Assembly (NCBI GenBank): GCA_026415715.1
Contig: JAOAGO010000028.1
Span: forward strand, 1-36,588
Direction of reading: 5' to 3'
DNA from: Chitinophagaceae bacterium
Lineage (GTDB): Bacteria > Bacteroidota > Bacteroidia > Chitinophagales > Chitinophagaceae
DNA: 36,588 bases
The notes beneath the pieces are model-generated. The model ran no database searches. It saw nothing but the letters and a program-made list of their open reading frames with translations, and was not told the origin of the DNA. Positions 33,178 to 36,588 of the stretch are shown here, piece by piece; position 1 is the first letter of the stretch, and the number at the start of each line of letters is the position of its first letter. Both the position numbers and the translations under genes were made by a program.

Positions 33178-34308
33178 TTAAAGATTTCCGCGAAGCGCCT
33201 GTTCTCTTTCAATAGCTTCAAACAAGGCCTTGAAATTTCCTTTTCCGAAACTCTTTGCTCCTTTTCGTTGAATAATTTCAAAAAACAAGGTAGGGCGGTC
33301 CTGAACAGGTTTGGTAAAAAGCTGAAGCAGATACCCTTCATCATCCCGGTCAACCAAAATACCCAGTTCCCGTAACGGCTCAATATCTTCGTCAATTGGC
33401 CCTACACGGTTTAGCAAATCGTCATAATAAGTGGATGGCACCCGCAAAAATTCCACCCCGCGGCTTCGAAGAGCAGAAACCGTTTTTACAATATCATTTG
33501 TAGCCATAGCGATATGTTGGCAACCTTCTCCGTTATAAAATTCCAGGTATTCTTCTACCTGACTTTTCTTTTTGCCCTCGGCCGGTTCATTAATGGGAAA
33601 TTTAACAAATCCGTTTCCGTTGCTCATCACTTTACTCATCAGTGCGGAATATTCGGTAGAGATATCTTTATCATCAAATGTCAGAATGTTTCTGAAGCCC
33701 ATAACTTCTTCATAAAATTTTACCCACACATTCATGCGGTTCCAGCCCACATTGCCTACACAGTGATCTACATACAAAAGGCCTGTTGCTTCAGGTTTAA
33801 AATGTGGATTTGACCATGGTTTATACCCGGGTAAAAAGGGGCCGGAGTATTCATTTCGCTCCACAAACACATGAACGGTATCGCCGTAAGTATGTATGCC
33901 GCTGAGAGATACTTTTCCCCATTCGTCTTCTAATGTGACGGGTTCAAGATAAGGCTTGCCGCCCCGTTTCGTGGTTTCCTCAAAGGCAGAATGGGCGTCA
34001 TTCACCCGAAGTGCAATTACTTTTACCCCATCGCCGTGTCGGTAAATGTGGTCAGCCATATCATTTTCCGGGCGAAGCGGGGTAGTTAGTACAAAAGTGA
34101 TTTTATTTTGACGTAGGGCATAGCTGGCTTTTTCTCGAACTCCTGTTTCGGGCCCTGCATAAGCTAAGGCCTGAAAACCAAATGCATTCATATAGTAATA
34201 GGCTGCCTGTTTGGCGTTGCCTACATAAAATTCAATATAATCAGTTCCCAACAGAGGAAGAAAATCAACTGAAGTATTAGCCGATTGAATGTCAACAGAC
34301 GGTTTCAT
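33178..34308 (-). CDS. hppD: 4-hydroxyphenylpyruvate dioxygenase
   Basis: 376 residues. An Fe(II) dioxygenase that turns 4-hydroxyphenylpyruvate into homogentisate in tyrosine degradation. Iron ligands: H182 (YVDHCVGNV), H265 ([12 protein letters not shown]) and E344 ([10 protein letters not shown]), with normal spacing. The C-terminal [19 protein letters not shown] gates the active site. Two vicinal-oxygen-chelate repeats are intact. Homogentisate dioxygenase is not in the window. The transpeptidase gene lies 137 bases downstream on the same strand, with a weak GAGATT/AATCTC hairpin between them, so separate transcription is likely. Confidence 0.97.
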   Translation of the reverse strand: MKPSVDIQSANTSVDFLPLLGTDYIEFYVGNAKQAAYYYMNAFGFQALAYAGPETGVREKASYALRQNKITFVLTTPLRPENDMADHIYRHGDGVKVIALRVNDAHSAFEETTKRGGKPYLEPVTLEDEWGKVSLSGIHTYGDTVHVFVERNEYSGPFLPGYKPWSNPHFKPEATGLLYVDHCVGNVGWNRMNVWVKFYEEVMGFRNILTFDDKDISTEYSALMSKVMSNGNGFVKFPINEPAEGKKKSQVEEYLEFYNGEGCQHIAMATNDIVKTVSALRSRGVEFLRVPSTYYDDLLNRVGPIDEDIEPLRELGILVDRDDEGYLLQLFTKPVQDRPTLFFEIIQRKGAKSFGKGNFKALFEAIEREQALRGNL

Positions 34309-34509
34309 AAAATAATTTTTAATGAAAATTTTAATAAAAAAAAGAAAAATGAAAGCAAAAGAAAAGAAGAAGCTTAATCCATGGCCAGCGCTTCCATCAA
34401 AAGAATAAAGTTGATTCTTTTGTCAGGAAATATTTTGTGGGCATAATCCGGTTGCATAACTCAAAATTACGAAAACAACCGGAAATGAGTAAAAGTAAAT
34501 CTTTGGGCA

Positions 34510-34517
34510 TACTTTTG
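34510..34517 (+). promoter_or_regulatory. -7 promoter box (TACTTTTG) five bases before the purK ATG
   Basis: Perfect TAnnTTTG. The offset to the ATG (34522) is exactly 5, the same as from the rnpB box to the RNA start, so purK mRNA is predicted to be leaderless. Confidence 0.5.
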
Positions 34518-34521
34518 CCGT

Positions 34522-35643
34522 ATGATTAAAGCAGGAATTCTTGGCGGAGGGCAGCTGGGCCGTATGCTTCTGCAGGCTGCTGCCAACTATCCGGTACAGA
34601 CATTTATTATGGAAAATGACCCTGAATGTCCGGCTGCTCATCTTTGCCACCATTTTGTTCAGGGAAATATTAGAAACGCAGAAGAGGTATATCGCTTTGG
34701 AAAGCAACTCGATGTTTTGACCATAGAAATTGAAAATGTGAATACCAATGCGCTGGAACGGTTAGAAGCTGAGGGTGTAAAAGTCATTCCCCGACCTTCA
34801 GTGTTGAAAACCATCAAAAACAAAATTTTACAAAAAGAATTTTATGCCTTGCATCAAATACCTACTTCCCCTTTTGTGATTACGAATAATAAAGAAGAAA
34901 TCACAAAATATCCGGATTTTTTTCCGGCCGTTCACAAGTTGGGTGAAGGCGGATACGACGGCAAGGGTGTTCAGGTTCTGGAAGGGCCGGAAGATTTGGA
35001 GAAGGCTTTTGATGCACCGGCAGTGCTGGAAAAGAAAATTTCCATAAAAAAGGAAATTGCACAGATGATAGCCGTAGGGCAAAACGGTGAAACGGCTGTT
35101 TTCCCGCCGGTAGAAATGGTTTTTGACCCGGAGCTGAACCTGTTGGACTATCAGTTGTGTCCGGCTGAAATAAATGAAAAAACACTTTGGAAAGTAGAGG
35201 CCATTACCCACGCCATAGCCCGCAACCTGAAATCGCCGGGACTCTTTGCCGTGGAAATGTTTTTAGATAAAGAGGATGAGGTATGGGTCAATGAAACGGC
35301 ACCGCGAGTGCATAACAGTGGTCATCATACGATAGAAGCTCATTACTCCAGCCAGTTTGATATGCTTTGGCGGGTAATGCTCAATTATCCCTTAGGGAAT
35401 ACCCGGGCCATATTACCTTCGGCAATGGTGAATATCATCGGAGAAAAAGGATTTACGGGTGAAGCGAAATATGAAGGGCTGACGGAAGTATTGAAGTTTG
35501 ACAATGTTTTTGTTCATATCTATGGAAAAAAAATAACAAAGCCCGGAAGAAAGATGGGGCATGTTACAATCCTGAGCCAGGATAAACAGGAGTTAATCTA
35601 CAGAGCCGGCAGAATAAAACATTTACTCAAAGTGAAGGCTTAA
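34522..35643 (+). CDS. purK: N5-carboxyaminoimidazole ribonucleotide synthase
   Basis: 373 residues, an ATP-grasp enzyme that joins bicarbonate to AIR using ATP in purine synthesis. The N-terminal [16 protein letters not shown] is the PurK signature; the ATP-grasp core has [20 protein letters not shown], and the metal-binding end is [18 protein letters not shown]. All expected elements are present. The product goes to PurE, encoded 31 bases downstream, so purK-purE form an operon. It appears to start without a leader. Confidence 0.97.
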   Translation: MIKAGILGGGQLGRMLLQAAANYPVQTFIMENDPECPAAHLCHHFVQGNIRNAEEVYRFGKQLDVLTIEIENVNTNALERLEAEGVKVIPRPSVLKTIKNKILQKEFYALHQIPTSPFVITNNKEEITKYPDFFPAVHKLGEGGYDGKGVQVLEGPEDLEKAFDAPAVLEKKISIKKEIAQMIAVGQNGETAVFPPVEMVFDPELNLLDYQLCPAEINEKTLWKVEAITHAIARNLKSPGLFAVEMFLDKEDEVWVNETAPRVHNSGHHTIEAHYSSQFDMLWRVMLNYPLGNTRAILPSAMVNIIGEKGFTGEAKYEGLTEVLKFDNVFVHIYGKKITKPGRKMGHVTILSQDKQELIYRAGRIKHLLKVKA

Positions 35644-35674
35644 TAGGTTTTTTTATTTTTTTAAAAAATTACCT

Positions 35675-36187
35675 ATGCAACCGGTTGTTGGTATCATTAT
35701 GGGAAGCGACAGCGATTTAACAATCATGCAACAGGCAGCAGATGTGTTGAAAGAGTTTGATATACCTTATGAAGTCACTGTGGTATCGGCACATCGAACG
35801 CCTTTGCGTATGGTAGAATATGCACAAAAGGCAAAAGAAAGAGGATTAAAAATAATCATAGCCGGCGCCGGAGGCGCCGCCCACTTGCCCGGAATGGTAG
35901 CTTCAATTACTACATTACCTGTAATTGGGGTGCCTGTAAAATCTTCCAACTCCCTAGACGGTTGGGATTCCATTCTTTCCATATTGCAAATGCCCAATGG
36001 AGTGCCGGTAGCTACCGTTGCCCTCAATGCAGCAAGAAATGCCGGCATACTGGCTGCACAAATTCTTGCATTGAGCGACGAAAAAATTGCCGCCGCCATT
36101 CTTCGGTTTAAAAATACGCTTCAGGAAAGTGTAGCAGAAAAAGTTCAGAAGCTGAAGGAAGAAGGATGGGAAAATAAATTTGATTAG
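35675..36187 (+). CDS. purE: N5-carboxyaminoimidazole ribonucleotide mutase
   Basis: 170 residues, class I PurE, which moves the carboxylate of N5-CAIR to C4 to give CAIR. Motifs: [18 protein letters not shown] near the N terminus with the CO2-site Ser/Asp, [11 protein letters not shown] with the catalytic His, and [15 protein letters not shown]. Length is normal. The spacer from purK contains ATAGGT (35643-35648) and ACCTAT (35671-35676), complementary and overlapping the ATG, which could partly hide the start codon in a hairpin. Confidence 0.97.
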   Translation: MQPVVGIIMGSDSDLTIMQQAADVLKEFDIPYEVTVVSAHRTPLRMVEYAQKAKERGLKIIIAGAGGAAHLPGMVASITTLPVIGVPVKSSNSLDGWDSILSILQMPNGVPVATVALNAARNAGILAAQILALSDEKIAAAILRFKNTLQESVAEKVQKLKEEGWENKFD

Positions 36188-36204
36188 CTCTTGTGCCTGC
36201 TGTC

Positions 36205-36465
36205 ATGAAAAGAAATTCAGCTTTTGTATTAATGACGTTCCCTCTTGTATTAATCTTTTCGCTTTGCAGCCCTAAGCCACAATTAATTGTTGATAAAATA
36301 AAAGTATTCGATTATCCATCAGCATCGGCTATAGATTGCATAAACAACACCCTGTTTGTTATGGGAGACGATACCAAGGAGCTCTTGCTTCTGGATACTT
36401 CACTCAATAATCTGGAAAAGGTTTCATTGTTTAAAAGGTATGAAAAAAGAATTCCAAAACCCTGA
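36205..36465 (+). pseudogene. Truncated lipoprotein gene, probably a beta-propeller family
   Basis: The remaining frame encodes 86 residues: a lipoprotein signal (FVLMTFPLVLIFSLC) and the first blades of what looks like a beta-propeller (DYPSASAIDCINNTLFVMGD, KELLLLDTSLNNLEKVSLF). After RIPKP the frame ends at once, where the family would continue for more than 200 residues. The sequence after the break encodes transposase remnants in another frame. I read it as an interrupted gene; a GTG at 36193 adds four residues and is not needed. A downstream partner of purE by position (17 bases). Confidence 0.65.
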
Positions 36466-36588
36466 CATTTGATAATGTTAAGACGTTTACAGAGCATGAA
36501 TAGGTAGCCAATCAAATGGATGTAAAAACCTATTTTACCCTACCCTATACCAGTCAAGACAAAGGTACAGTGGAGAATAGAATAGGGG
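36444..36588 (+). mobile_element. Decayed IS30-family transposase fragment (runs off the window)
   Basis: In the frame starting at 36444 the translation reads KTLTFDNVKTFTEHE, a TAG stop at 36501-36503, then VANQMDVKTYFTLPYTSQD and KGTVENRIG to the window end. This is the C-terminal catalytic core of IS30 transposases, with the second Asp in DN and the Glu in VEN of the DDE triad. The N-terminal two thirds is missing, Gly of DNG is Val, and there is an internal stop, so it is inactive. The 3' end lies outside the window. Confidence 0.75.

Noticed and set aside
35767-36099. 110-codon minus-strand frame inside purE
   Set aside because: Antisense shadow of a complete, conserved enzyme gene.
1-36588. 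CRISPR array, tRNA genes, prophage or defence genes
   Set aside because: No regularly spaced repeats, no tRNA T-loop in a spacer, no integrase, and no toxin, nuclease or restriction family was recognised.

Overview
The window looks like chromosomal DNA from a member of the Bacteroidota, most likely the Chitinophagales/Chitinophagaceae. Evidence: lineage-typical families (DUF4369-TlpA thioredoxin, DUF5686, DUF4249, DUF3822, DUF2027-Smr, a short primary sigma factor of 291 residues), AT-rich spacers, almost no Shine-Dalgarno sequences, and repeated -7 promoter boxes of the form TAnnTTTG. The assignment is from family recognition, not from a search. Most of the window is ordinary core genome.

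Layout. 1-9.1 kb: envelope and protein-quality genes: a TlpA-like thioredoxin, an M48 protease with LemA (minus strand), a penicillin-acylase-family Ntn hydrolase with a small membrane protein, a DUF5686 outer-membrane protein, and DeoD (minus). 9.2-16.6 kb: urocanase, a lipoprotein L,D-transpeptidase, then a stress-flavoured group of Hsp20, arginine-decarboxylase-like enzyme, a second Hsp20 (minus) and a bacilliredoxin, followed by lgt. 17-21.6 kb: rpoD with a clear terminator, a DUF4249 lipoprotein, trxB-folB, and a convergent MATE exporter. 21.7-28.8 kb: a tightly packed plus-strand run DUF3822-rsmD-lpxK-rnr-polyprenyl synthase-amino acid permease, with overlaps at two junctions. 28.9-30.3 kb: a DUF2027-Smr protein and the RNase P RNA gene with its terminator. 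30.6-36.2 kb: aspartate kinase, an L,D-transpeptidase fused to a TonB C-terminal domain (minus), hppD (minus), and purK-purE. The right end holds a truncated lipoprotein gene running straight into a decayed IS30-type transposase fragment.

The most notable items are the L,D-transpeptidase/TonB-C fusion; a promoter geometry calibrated on rnpB that predicts exactly leaderless mRNAs for purK and the DUF2027-Smr gene; an RsmD whose DPPY catalytic motif reads GPPY; the coupling of DUF3822 to rsmD; and the IS30 scar. No CRISPR array, tRNA, phage module or recognisable defence system was seen. No database search was possible, so novelty claims are unverified.
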